Assembly: GCF_003966895.1 (NCBI RefSeq)
Contig: NZ_AP018449.1
Location: forward strand, 2,621,501-2,685,500
Direction of reading: 5' to 3'
Source: Methylomusa anaerophila
GTDB lineage: Bacteria > Bacillota > Negativicutes > Sporomusales > Sporomusaceae
Length of the DNA: 64,000 nt
The notes beneath the pieces were generated by a model. It was not told where the DNA came from. It ran no database searches and saw only the letters and a program-made list of their open reading frames with translations. This document shows, one piece after another, positions 20,098-27,337 of this stretch. Position 1 is the stretch's first letter, and every line of letters begins with the position of its first letter. The position numbers and the translations under genes were made by a program.

Positions 20098-20135
20098 AGA
20101 GGCGTCATCCCTTTGCAGGACAGCGCCTCTGTTTA
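20098..20135. terminator. Shared terminator between uvrA and the convergent toxin gene
   Basis: AGAGGCG pairs with CGCCTCT across an 18-20 nt loop, followed by GTTTATT on the plus strand. It lies between the two convergent stop codons. Confidence 0.5.
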
Positions 20136-20471
20136 TTCCATATCCATCTGAGAAAGCTGTTTTATTTGGTCACGCTGGCCGTAGATAACGGCGGTAACCT
20201 GTACCTTGTCATTTCCTTCGTCAATCCAAAAGTAAATAAGAAAGTTTTTTACAGGCAGTTTATGAATGCCTGAGTTTCGCCACGGTTCTTCTTCTGTCAA
20301 TGCAATCCGCTGCGGAAACTGAGAAAGCGATGAAATTGCCCTTTCTATTTCGTCAAGCAAACGCAGGGCGGCTTTTGGAACTCTTAACTCAGAAGCAATG
20401 TATTTTATGATTTCTTGCAGTTGTTCCTCTGCCTGTGCGGTGATTTTAACGATGTATGTTTTATCCGCCAT
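20133..20471 (-). CDS. RelE/ParE family toxin
   Basis: A 112-residue protein with the RelE/ParE fold pattern: KTYIVKITAQAEEQLQEIIKYIASEL at the N-terminus, then PVKNFLIYFWIDEGNDKVQVTAVIYGQRDQIKQL. The final strand with VIYGQRD is the family mark, where R/D/H residues usually contact the ribosome-bound mRNA or gyrase. Its start is 3 bases after the antitoxin stop, so the two form one operon. Plasmid- or chromosome-borne addiction or stress module; the exact target is not readable. Confidence 0.85.
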   Translation of the reverse strand: MADKTYIVKITAQAEEQLQEIIKYIASELRVPKAALRLLDEIERAISSLSQFPQRIALTEEEPWRNSGIHKLPVKNFLIYFWIDEGNDKVQVTAVIYGQRDQIKQLSQMDME

Positions 20472-20474
20472 AAA

Positions 20475-20774
20475 TTACAGTCCCCGTCTTAACTCTTTAA
20501 ACACCTCAGAAGCAGGACGGGAACGGTCTGCCCTTGCTTCATCCAACCCCTTTTGCATGATTGCGTCAAATGCGGCGGCATCCATTTCATCCAACGCCAG
20601 CGGAGCGGCAGGAAGCGACAGGGAAAACGGAATGCTTTTAGTCATAACAATTTGTTTATAGAGCATGTTGATTACAACGGAAGCCGGAACTCCCAGCTTT
20701 GCCATGATAGATTCTGCTTTTTCTTTTATGTCCGGCTCGACACGAGCGAGAACATTTGCTGTTTTTATGGCCAC
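20475..20774 (-). CDS. RelB/DinJ family antitoxin
   Basis: A 99-residue ribbon-helix-helix antitoxin: AIKTANVLARVEPDIKEKAESIMAKLGVPASVVINMLYKQIV is the DinJ-like DNA-binding region. The C-terminal half carries the toxin-binding segment (ASEVFKELRRGL at the end). GTG 20774 is chosen because AAAGGTGG lies 7 nt upstream; an ATG six codons earlier overlaps that ribosome site. The pair would normally repress its own promoter in the AT-rich stretch 20775-20850, but I could not define an operator. Confidence 0.85.
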   Translation of the reverse strand: MAIKTANVLARVEPDIKEKAESIMAKLGVPASVVINMLYKQIVMTKSIPFSLSLPAAPLALDEMDAAAFDAIMQKGLDEARADRSRPASEVFKELRRGL

Positions 20775-20880
20775 AATAGTTCCACCTTTCATTTTTTCTT
20801 TATTATATTCTATTGTATAACGTTTAGCAATACATTATTCAAGTTTTTTCTAACTAAAACTTCAGGTGCATATATTGAAA

Positions 20881-20918
20881 CGCAAGTGAGACACTTCACT
20901 TGAAGTGTCTCACTTGCG
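20881..20918 (-). terminator. Perfect 18-bp stem hairpin after accC
   Basis: CGCAAGTGAGACACTTCA and its exact complement form an 18-bp stem with a two-base loop (CT). Read on the minus strand it follows accC and is trailed by TTTCAATATAT, so it probably ends the accC transcript. Confidence 0.7.
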
Positions 20919-20968
20919 GCATTTCCATATTTCCGCCTCCGTTATCTTGTATCCTGCTGCGTTATAAT

Positions 20969-22300
20969 TTACGAAATCATTTGTTTATAAACAAACTGGG
21001 TGTCAACATTCCCCATCCGGAACTGGGGATTGCGCAATACGTTCTTATGGAAGTCAATGGTAGTATCAATACCGGTGATAATAAACTCTCCTAAAGCCCG
21101 TTCCATGGTTTTGATGGCGTCTCCCCGCGTTTTCCCGTAGGCAATTACCTTGGTAATTAGGGAATCATAATAAGGTTGAACAACAGAACCCGCGCATACG
21201 CCGCTGTCTACCCGGACGTTTGGGCCGCCGGGCTGGTGGTAAAAGTCGATTTGTCCCGGGCAGGGCATAAAGTTGGCGTTGGGGTTTTCCGCATTAATGC
21301 GGCACTCAATGGCATGTCCGTTCAGTTTCACGTCGGCTTGGCTGAATGTCAGCTGATGTCCCGCTGCAATCTGGATCTGCGTTTTTACAAGGTCAACGCC
21401 GCTGACCATCTCAGTGATGCCATGTTCCACTTGAATCCGGGGGTTAATTTCCATAAAATAAAAATTCCCACCGCAATCCAAAAGGAATTCGACCGTACCA
21501 ACATTGGTATAATGGATGCTCTTGGCTGCCCGCACTGCCAGTTCACCAACTTTTTGGCGCATTTCCGGCGTAAGAATACTGGAGGGAGCTTCTTCCAGAA
21601 TTTTTTGATTGCGCCGCTGAAGAGAACACTCCCGTTCTCCCAGGTGAACAATATGCCCGAAGTTGTCGGCAACAATCTGGACTTCTATATGACGGGCGTT
21701 GCAAATATATTTTTCAAAATAATACGGAGTAGAAGCAAGACTGGAAGCATCATATTTACGAACAGCTTGATGCAATTCCGGCTGGTTGTTGACAACAAAC
21801 ATGCCATGTCCGCCGCCGCCTGCTATGGGCTTTAAAATAACAGGGTAACCAATGCTTTCCGCCTGACATATAGCATTATCCAGGTTATCTACCAAATCGC
21901 TGCCCTGGGACATAGAGATTCCGGCCGATCGCATTACGTCGCGGGCGGCATCCTTGTTTCCCACCTGACGGATGACGTCGGCAGACGGGCCAATAAAAGC
22001 CAACCCTTCTTTTGTTACCAATTCCGCAAAATCGGCGTTTTCCGATAAGAAGCCGTAACCAGGATGAATAGCATCTGCCTGGGCCGCTTCAGCAGCAGCC
22101 ACAATCGCTTTGCCGTTCAAATAGCTGTGCGCAGCATCTGCCGGTCCAATATTACAGGCATAGTCAGCCAATTGGACATGAAGGGAATCTGCGTCGACAT
22201 CAGAATAAACAGCCACGGTTTCAATGCCAAGCTCCTGGCAGGCCCGGATAATTCGGATGGCTATTTCCCCACGGTTCGCGATCAAAACTCTGTCAAACAT
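20969..22300 (-). CDS. accC: Biotin carboxylase (acetyl-CoA carboxylase or related)
   Basis: A 443-residue ATP-grasp enzyme that carboxylates biotin on a carrier protein. Signatures are MFDRVLIANRGEIAIRIIRA, ATP-binding GGGGHGMF near residue 163, and the catalytic segment FMEINPRIQVEHGITEMVSG near residue 285. The second ATG (22300) fits GGAGGT better than the first (22306). No accB, accA or accD is adjacent, so the gene stands alone here and its carrier must be encoded elsewhere. It could serve another biotin carboxylase, since pyruvate or propionyl systems use the same subunit. It has its own promoter and terminator. Confidence 0.9.
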   Translation of the reverse strand: MFDRVLIANRGEIAIRIIRACQELGIETVAVYSDVDADSLHVQLADYACNIGPADAAHSYLNGKAIVAAAEAAQADAIHPGYGFLSENADFAELVTKEGLAFIGPSADVIRQVGNKDAARDVMRSAGISMSQGSDLVDNLDNAICQAESIGYPVILKPIAGGGGHGMFVVNNQPELHQAVRKYDASSLASTPYYFEKYICNARHIEVQIVADNFGHIVHLGERECSLQRRNQKILEEAPSSILTPEMRQKVGELAVRAAKSIHYTNVGTVEFLLDCGGNFYFMEINPRIQVEHGITEMVSGVDLVKTQIQIAAGHQLTFSQADVKLNGHAIECRINAENPNANFMPCPGQIDFYHQPGGPNVRVDSGVCAGSVVQPYYDSLITKVIAYGKTRGDAIKTMERALGEFIITGIDTTIDFHKNVLRNPQFRMGNVDTQFVYKQMIS

Positions 22301-22330
22301 CGGCATAGACCTCCCATTTGCATCTCGTTT

Positions 22331-22350
22331 CCCGGCCGATATCGGCCGGG
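22331..22350. promoter_or_regulatory. 20-bp perfect palindrome in the accC leader
   Basis: CCCGGCCGATATCGGCCGGG lies just downstream of the accC -10 box and about 30 bases upstream of the accC ATG. It could be a repressor site or a very stable 5' hairpin protecting the mRNA. No known regulator motif is recognised. Confidence 0.55.
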
Positions 22351-22363
22351 CCTAATGATTAAG

Positions 22364-22392
22364 ATTATAATTAGAAATAACAATTTAAGCAA
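22364..22392 (-). promoter_or_regulatory. Sigma-A promoter of accC
   Basis: On the minus strand, TTGCTT (22392-22387) and TATAAT (22369-22364) are separated by exactly 17 bases. Confidence 0.75.
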
Positions 22393-22476
22393 GAGTTTAA
22401 AGCAATGTATACAAGATAGCATGGATATTTAACAATTATTAACAATTTTTAAAACTGTTAATAAAAAAATAAGGCT

Positions 22477-22508
22477 TTTCGACGCTGCCGCTTAATCTCA
22501 GTTTATCC
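22477..22508 (+). repeat. 32-nt core shared with the rpoN-cggR gap
   Basis: TTCGACGCTGCCGCTTAA, followed by a short variable stretch and TTATCC, recurs at 43685-43717. Here it is in the uvrC leader, without the long inverted arms that surround the other copy. Confidence 0.55.
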
Positions 22509-22564
22509 CAATATTCGGATGTCATTCTTTAATGCGGCATATATAGCAAGGATGAGGTGTCCCC

Positions 22565-24376
22565 GTGAACGAACTGGAAGAAAAACTTGCGGTTTTGCCG
22601 GATAAACCGGGTGTATATGTAATGAAAGATGATAAAGGCCGCATCATCTATGTCGGCAAGGCGATTAACCTAAAAAACCGGGTGCGTTCTTATTTTCAAT
22701 CCAGCCGCCATCATTCCCCCAAAGTGCTGGCGCTGACGGCCCGGATTGCCGACCTGGAATACATCATTACCGCTTCGGAAATCGAAGCTCTTATCCTGGA
22801 ATGCAATTTAATCAAAAAGCATCGTCCCAAATATAACATCAGCCTGCGTGATGATAAAAGCTATCCTTACATTAAAATAACTGTGAACGAGGATTTTCCC
22901 AAGGTATATGCCACCCGCAAAGTGCAGAAAGACGGCGCCAGGTATTTTGGGCCTTACACCAGCGCCGGCGCAGTCCATGAAACGCTGCAGCTTTTAAGAA
23001 CCTTGTTTCCGGTGCGCTCCTGCCGTAACCTTGATGCCAGGCGGCCTTGTTTGGAGCATCACATCAAGCGGTGTCTGGCCCCCTGCGCCGGAAAAACAGA
23101 TAAAATTGTTTACAGTGAAATGATAAAAGCTGTTTGCCTATTTTTGGAAGGGCGTAGCAATGCTTTAATGAAAAAGTTAAAACAAGGCATGGATGACGCG
23201 GCAGAAAACCTGGAATTCGAGCAGGCGGCCCGTTTGCGGGACCAGTTGGCGGCAGTGGAAAAAATAATAGAAAAACAAAATATTGTTACCGGCAGCGGTG
23301 ACCAGGACGCCATCGGACTGGCCCGCTCAGCAATCGGAACCTGTGTCCAGGTATTTTTTATCCGCAGCGGCAAATTGGTGGGACGGGATTACTTCATGCT
23401 GACCAACAGTGAACACGAAAGCGATGCGGATGTTCTTGCAGCGTTTATCAAACAATATTACATTCAGGCGGCGTTTATTCCCCGGGAAATTCTTCTGCCG
23501 GTCGGTCTTGAGGAACAGCACCTTCTGTCCGGCTGGCTTACCGGTATAAAAGGGGGGCGGGTGCTGCTGGAAACACCCTGCCGGGGTACCAAGAAAGATT
23601 TGGTTAACATGGCTGCCGGCAACGCCGCTACCGTTCTCACAGAGCAATCCGCCAAAATCCAGACCAAAACCGACCATAGCGAAGGAGCAGTGGCTGAGTT
23701 GGCCCGGTATTTAGGTATTCTTGAGCCGTTGGCACGTATCGAATGCTTTGACATTTCTCATATCCAAGGCGCGGAGACGGTTGCTTCCATGGTCGTATTC
23801 GAGGGGGGACAGGCCAATAAGGCCGAATACCGGCGGTACAAACTGACTACCGTGGAGGGAAAACCGGATGATTTCCGCTCCATGCAGGAAGTAGTGGGGT
23901 GGCGCTACCGGGAGGCGGCGGCGAAAGGTCCGGTGCCCGACCTTATCATTATCGACGGTGGCAAAGGGCAGCTTAATGCGGCCTTACCGGTCATTCGGGC
24001 GGCAGGGCTGACGGAAGTGACTGTCATTGGTCTGGCCAAAGAATTCGAGCATATCTTCCGGGAAGGAATCAGCGAGCCGCTTATTTTGCCCCGCTATTCC
24101 CAGGCATTGTATCTCGTTCAGCGCATCCGGGATGAGGCCCACCGGTTTGCCATTACCTATCATCGCAAATTACGGGCCAGGCGTAATTTGACATCGGTGC
24201 TGGATCATATTAACGGTATTGGTGAGAAGCGGCGCAAGGCACTGTGGGACCATTTCGGCAGTTTGGCTAAAATCAAAGAAGCGACAATAGAAGAATTGGC
24301 TGCTGTGCCAGGAATGACCAAACTGGCGGCGAAAGCCGTCTACAATTTTTTCCGGCAGGGTAGCTATTCACCTTAA
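22565..24376 (+). CDS. uvrC: Excinuclease ABC subunit C
   Basis: A 603-residue dual-incision nuclease of excision repair. The GIY-YIG domain (PGVYVMKDDKGRIIYVGKA near residue 14) makes the 3' cut. A UVR motif (MDDAAENLEFEQAARLRDQLAAVEK) is near residue 205. The RNase H-like domain (IECFDISHIQGAETVASMVVFEGG near residue 390, DGGKGQLNAA near 465) makes the 5' cut. The C-terminal helix-hairpin-helix pair (INGIGEKRRKAL, VPGMTKLAAKAV) is intact. GTG start at 22565 after GATGAGGTG. Separated from uvrBA by about 2.5 kb. Confidence 0.96.
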   Translation: MNELEEKLAVLPDKPGVYVMKDDKGRIIYVGKAINLKNRVRSYFQSSRHHSPKVLALTARIADLEYIITASEIEALILECNLIKKHRPKYNISLRDDKSYPYIKITVNEDFPKVYATRKVQKDGARYFGPYTSAGAVHETLQLLRTLFPVRSCRNLDARRPCLEHHIKRCLAPCAGKTDKIVYSEMIKAVCLFLEGRSNALMKKLKQGMDDAAENLEFEQAARLRDQLAAVEKIIEKQNIVTGSGDQDAIGLARSAIGTCVQVFFIRSGKLVGRDYFMLTNSEHESDADVLAAFIKQYYIQAAFIPREILLPVGLEEQHLLSGWLTGIKGGRVLLETPCRGTKKDLVNMAAGNAATVLTEQSAKIQTKTDHSEGAVAELARYLGILEPLARIECFDISHIQGAETVASMVVFEGGQANKAEYRRYKLTTVEGKPDDFRSMQEVVGWRYREAAAKGPVPDLIIIDGGKGQLNAALPVIRAAGLTEVTVIGLAKEFEHIFREGISEPLILPRYSQALYLVQRIRDEAHRFAITYHRKLRARRNLTSVLDHINGIGEKRRKALWDHFGSLAKIKEATIEELAAVPGMTKLAAKAVYNFFRQGSYSP

Positions 24377-24381
24377 GGGGG

Positions 24382-24611
24382 GAACTGCTTATAAACCGCC
24401 ATCTGCGTCGTTGTTCTTGCGATCCTCGTTCCGACCTTTCTGGCCTAGTTAGCCTTTTCCTAAGCAGTCTGTGCGGACCCCCAAGTACGCCTCCACTGCG
24501 GTTCTCATCACGCCTACGGTCTGACTATGATAGTTCGAACTATAATTAGCAAATATCATTACAATAAGTTTTTTTCATATGCAACGGTATCTGGCACTTT
24601 CTAAGCAGTTC
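24382..24611 (+). repeat. Interspersed element A, copy 4 (composite, 230 bp)
   Basis: The termini and the ~70-nt tail module are as in copy 1. The middle is rearranged: a ~40-nt insertion carries its own TAAGCAGTCT at 24460-24469, the variant terminus also seen in copy 8. The left half of the central hairpin is lost (only AAGTACGCC remains). This looks like one element inserted into or recombined with another. Confidence 0.85.
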
Positions 24612-24742
24612 GTGGCACTTGATGGGCTGAGTGGATACAAGGTATAGGTTCGGAGAGGTTCTCTACGTTATCATTGAATGTTTTTTTAAATTTTGATGCA
24701 TGGTTTGTTGAAAAACAGCCATAATAGAATTGTAAAGGGTTC

Positions 24743-25130
24743 GTAATGGTCGAGCCAAGAGTAGCGTCGGATCTCTATTTAGGGGTTCGGCGTTATTCGG
24801 CCAAAGATTGGTGCCGGGTCTGCGGGCTCGGCATCAGTCGGCGGGCAGATTGTCATATGTCCTGTCAGGCTGTGCGGCAGCCCAACTGTTGTCGTATGGT
24901 CGAAAGGGATGTATGGCGGTCGAGCTAAGATTGCCAGGGGTTCCGGAGTGGTTCCCCGGAGCCGTTAAAATGGGTCTATTGCAGTCGGGAGATTGCAGTA
25001 GGTTCGGCAGGTATCTCTGGCGGTCGAGCAAAGGTCAGTACCGGTTGTGTAATGCTCGTGGGTAGTCGAAAGATTGCGTATGGGTATGTAATGATCGGTA
25101 TTGGCTGTAGCGTAGATCATTACGGGCTCT
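24743..25130 (+). repeat. Degenerate ~20-nt periodic array
   Basis: The gene-free stretch between uvrC and rubredoxin contains units resembling GGTCGAGCAAAGATTGCNTA at a 20-nt step. The clearest units are 24897-24916, 24917-24936, 24981-25000, 25001-25020, 25021-25040 and 25061-25080. AGATTG occurs at 24805, 24847, 24928, 24990 and 25071, with gaps of 42, 81, 62 and 81, which are near multiples of 20.5. Short frames on both strands show no convincing protein, and units drift too much for CRISPR repeats. Confidence 0.55.
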
Positions 25131-25163
25131 TTTATTATTTTTTTATATACACTGTTTTGGGGC

Positions 25164-25191
25164 TTGCATTTATAGCGCCGGATGGTATAAT
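25164..25191 (+). promoter_or_regulatory. Sigma-A promoter of the rubredoxin gene
   Basis: TTGCAT (25164-25169) and TATAAT (25186-25191) with a 16-base spacer, about 40 bases before the start codon. Confidence 0.7.
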
Positions 25192-25232
25192 TATTTTCAT
25201 GGATATAAATTATTATCAAGGAGTGAATAGTA

Positions 25233-25391
25233 ATGGGAAAATACAAATGTGCGGTTTGCGGTTATGTGTATGATCCCGCCGAAGGCGATATCGACCATGG
25301 TGTTAAACCCGGCACCGCTTTCGAAGACGTTCCTGACGATTGGCAATGTCCGGTATGCGGGGTTGGCAAAGATCAATTCGAGAAAATCTGA
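25233..25391 (+). CDS. Rubredoxin
   Basis: A 52-residue iron protein: Cys6-x2-Cys9 ([11 protein letters not shown]) and Cys39-x2-Cys42 ([14 protein letters not shown]) bind one Fe in tetrahedral geometry. It carries single electrons in the cytoplasm of anaerobes, for example to superoxide or peroxide reductases or other redox enzymes. None of those partners is adjacent. The start follows AAGGAGTGA, and the length is the usual 52-54. It has its own promoter and terminator, so it is monocistronic. Confidence 0.96.
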   Translation: MGKYKCAVCGYVYDPAEGDIDHGVKPGTAFEDVPDDWQCPVCGVGKDQFEKI

Positions 25392-25463
25392 TACATATAT
25401 AAACAACAGGGCAGTCTTAGGTGCGTGTCCATAGGGACATAAGCTGAACCGTAGGTATCCATG

Positions 25464-25496
25464 AAGGCAGACAGCAGATTTTGCTGTCTGCCTTTG
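25464..25496 (+). terminator. Terminator after rubredoxin
   Basis: AAGGCAGACAGCA and TGCTGTCTGCCTT form a 13-bp perfect stem with a short T-rich loop, followed by TTG. Confidence 0.75.
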
Positions 25497-25500
25497 CCTG

Positions 25501-25690
25501 TTAAACAGCTATTTTCCTTGCTTCTTCCCTGAAGGCTTCCAGTACACCGAGGTCGCGGTAGCGGATGACAATTTTCTGTTCTGCGGTTCTGGAGTAGCGT
25601 TCCCCGCGTTCTCCGACCTCGGTGCGCTCAATGAAGAGACGGCTCGGCGGGCAAATCCTCCACCTCGGCGCTCCATGTAAATATGGATTT
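25501..25690 (-). pseudogene. C-terminal remnant of a large serine recombinase
   Basis: On the minus strand the frame ending at 25501 reads FIERTEVGERGERYSRTAEQ, then KIVIRYRDLGVLEAFREEAR, then KIAV and a stop. This resembles the C-terminal DUF4368-type region of large serine recombinases. The upstream part (SAEVEDLPAEP) is in a different frame, so a frameshift separates them, and nothing recognisable continues further upstream. Only about 60 residues remain. The match is from memory of the family style (ERIEVGER...YYRDIG) and is moderate. Confidence 0.4.
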
Positions 25691-25744
25691 AATCTTTACA
25701 AATGCGTAGAATCTATTGTAAAACGCATGCGGATTTTGGTAAAG

Positions 25745-25820
25745 TTTTATAGTAGAGTTGAGTTTGGAGAGTGGAGAGTTGAACGTGGAAAGCGGAGTGT
25801 GGAGTTATGAGTGTTGAGAA
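25745..25820 (+). repeat. GA-rich short-repeat tract upstream of the four-helix-bundle gene
   Basis: A run of GAGTTGAG, GGAGAGT, GGAGAGTTGA and GGAGTGTGGAGT motifs ends at the start codon. Its complement is the CT-rich AACTCTC tract downstream of the gene (26184-26211), so the gene lies between complementary simple repeats. Confidence 0.65.
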
Positions 25821-26178
25821 TACGGCAAAATATAAAAGCAAGTGCTTTGCGATCAGAATAATCAAGCTCTATAAGTTTTTGACGGAGACAAAGAAAGAGT
25901 TTGTTTTGTCAAAGCAATTGCTGCGAAGCGGAACAAGCATTGGAGCAAATCTTGCTGAAGCGGAATGCAGCATCAGTCGAAAAGATTTTTTGGCAAAGGT
26001 ATATATTGCATTAAAAGAATCTGCTGAGAGTTTGTACTGGCTTGAACTTTTGCCCGAAACAGAGTATTTGAGTGATACGGAATTCCAATCTGTTTATAAC
26101 GATTGCCTTGAAATCAAGAAAATGTTAATGGCAACCACCAAAACTATGGCCAATAAAAATTCAACTCCTAACTCTTAA
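25807..26178 (+). CDS. Four-helix bundle protein (23S rRNA IVS-type family)
   Basis: A 123-residue protein of the TIGR02436/S23 family: ALRIIKL-like N-terminus (KCFAIRIIKLYKFL), then LSKQLLRSGTSIGANLAEAECSISRKDFLAKVYIALKESAESLYWLELL. Relatives are found in intervening sequences of 23S rRNA genes and as free-standing genes; their function is unknown. No rRNA is nearby. The start sits at the end of a GA-rich simple repeat and the stop (26176-26178) is followed by the complementary repeat, a layout that suggests a small mobile unit. Confidence 0.85.
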   Translation: MSVENTAKYKSKCFAIRIIKLYKFLTETKKEFVLSKQLLRSGTSIGANLAEAECSISRKDFLAKVYIALKESAESLYWLELLPETEYLSDTEFQSVYNDCLEIKKMLMATTKTMANKNSTPNS

Positions 26179-26183
26179 AAATT

Positions 26184-26211
26184 AACTCTCAACTCTCAAC
26201 TCTCAACTCTC
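26184..26211 (+). repeat. Tandem AACTCTC x4
   Basis: Four perfect 7-bp copies, preceded by degenerate ones (AACTCCT, AACTCTT). They are complementary to the GA-rich tract before the four-helix-bundle gene. Confidence 0.85.
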
Positions 26212-26248
26212 AAAACTTACGCTAATATGAGTTATTGGAGGCCTTGCC

Positions 26249-27154
26249 ATGGACGATAATAATAAAATCCAGCTTTTCGAGGATAAGCGCATTCGCACCG
26301 CCTGGGATGAAGAAGCCGAAGAATGGCTATTTTCTGTCGTCGATGTGGTCGGCGTTCTAACCGACCAGCCGACGCAACGCAGCGCGAGTAATTATTGGGC
26401 AAAACTGAAAGAGCGTCTAAACGAAGAAGGCGCAAATCAGTTGCTGACAAATTGTCAGCAACTGAAATTAAAAGCCGCTGACGGGAAACGCTATAGCACG
26501 GACGTAGCCAACACCGAGCAGCTTTTACGGATCATCCAGTCGATTCCCTCGCCTAAAGCCGAGCCTTTCAAACTGTGGCTGGCCCAGGTCGGACGCGAGC
26601 GAATTGAGGAGACCATCGACCCGGAGCTCACCATCGACCGCGCACTTGTCACCTATCTGAAAAAAGGATACTCCCGAGAGTGGATTAACCAGCGCCTGCA
26701 GGCTATTCAAGTACGGAAAGAACTTACGGACGAGTGGGATAACCGTGGCATAAAGCAGGGGGCGGAGTACGCCATCCTTACCGACGAGATAACCAAGGCC
26801 TGGTCCGGTATGAGCACCCGCCAATACAAACGGCTTAAGGGGTTGAAGAAGGAAAACCTGCGCGACAACATGTCCACGCTGGAACTGGTGCTGAACATGC
26901 TCGCGGAGGCCACGACAACTGAACTGTCAAAAGAAGAGGAACCTCAAACCTTCAACGAAAACAGGAGTGTAGCGCGTTCCGGAGGCGAGGTTGCAGGTAA
27001 CGCCCGGCGCGACATTGAAAACAGGACCGGCAAGCCTGTTATCACCGCAAAGAACGCCGTTGACTTCTCACGCCTGCTTGGCAACGTGATTGAAGACGTA
27101 GCCGGCAATGCGGACGACGGCGATAAGTCCGGCTCGGGAGGTGACGGCAAATGA
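26249..27154 (+). CDS. BRO-N domain protein, DinD-like
   Basis: A 301-residue protein. The N-terminal BRO-N domain (IQLFEDKRIRTAWDEEAEEWLFSVVDVVGVLTD...SNYWAKLKERL) is followed by a helical region (LLRIIQSIPSPKAEPFKLWLAQVGRERIEE), as in DNA-damage-inducible protein D and phage antirepressors. The region 200-301 is charged and probably flexible. E. coli DinD modulates RecA, but transfer of that role is inference. The neighbourhood (recombinase remnant, tiny coupled ORFs) suggests phage or mobile origin. I saw no clear LexA box upstream. Confidence 0.75.
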   Translation: MDDNNKIQLFEDKRIRTAWDEEAEEWLFSVVDVVGVLTDQPTQRSASNYWAKLKERLNEEGANQLLTNCQQLKLKAADGKRYSTDVANTEQLLRIIQSIPSPKAEPFKLWLAQVGRERIEETIDPELTIDRALVTYLKKGYSREWINQRLQAIQVRKELTDEWDNRGIKQGAEYAILTDEITKAWSGMSTRQYKRLKGLKKENLRDNMSTLELVLNMLAEATTTELSKEEEPQTFNENRSVARSGGEVAGNARRDIENRTGKPVITAKNAVDFSRLLGNVIEDVAGNADDGDKSGSGGDGK

Positions 27155-27219
27155 AGCTGCAATTCAAAGTGCGTTTGAAAGAAGTGCAGTTTCTTTTTCA
27201 AATAAAATTCGTGGCATGA
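27151..27219 (+). CDS. Tiny ORF (22 aa) coupled to the BRO-N gene
   Basis: ATG 27151 overlaps the upstream TGA as ATGA and has GGGAGGTGA 7 nt before it, a strong ribosome site. The peptide (MKLQFKVRLKEVQFLFQI, then KFVA) is basic with alternating hydrophobic residues. No family is recognised. Confidence 0.35.
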   Translation: MKLQFKVRLKEVQFLFQIKFVA

Positions 27220-27252
27220 TTATAGCACAAATCCCAGCCAGGAGGAACGGCA

Positions 27253-27321
27253 ATGGACGTAAATGCGGCGGCGGCCGCGTTTGTCCGGTATGTAACGGGG
27301 AAATCTTATGGTAGAAAGTAA
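27253..27321 (+). CDS. Tiny ORF (22 aa) overlapping the ogt 5' end
   Basis: ATG 27253 is preceded by AGGAGGAACGGCA and encodes MDVNAAAAAFVRYVTGKSYG, then RK. It could be a real small protein or the truncated start of a lost phage gene. It overlaps the region upstream of ogt and stops just before the ogt ribosome site. Confidence 0.35.
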   Translation: MDVNAAAAAFVRYVTGKSYGRK

Positions 27322-27337
27322 GGTGGTGAATGAATCC

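Noticed and set aside
24743..25130. Possible CRISPR array
   Set aside because: The 20-nt units are contiguous and highly divergent, with no constant repeat and unique spacer pattern, and no cas genes are present.
24746..25246. Several short frames on both strands in the uvrC-rubredoxin gap
   Set aside because: No ribosome sites and no family-like sequence; the repeated text is explained by the 20-nt periodic array.
26184..26211. AACTCTC tandem as CRISPR or origin iterons
   Set aside because: Units are only 7 bp and contiguous, and lie beside a four-helix-bundle gene with a complementary tract on the other side.
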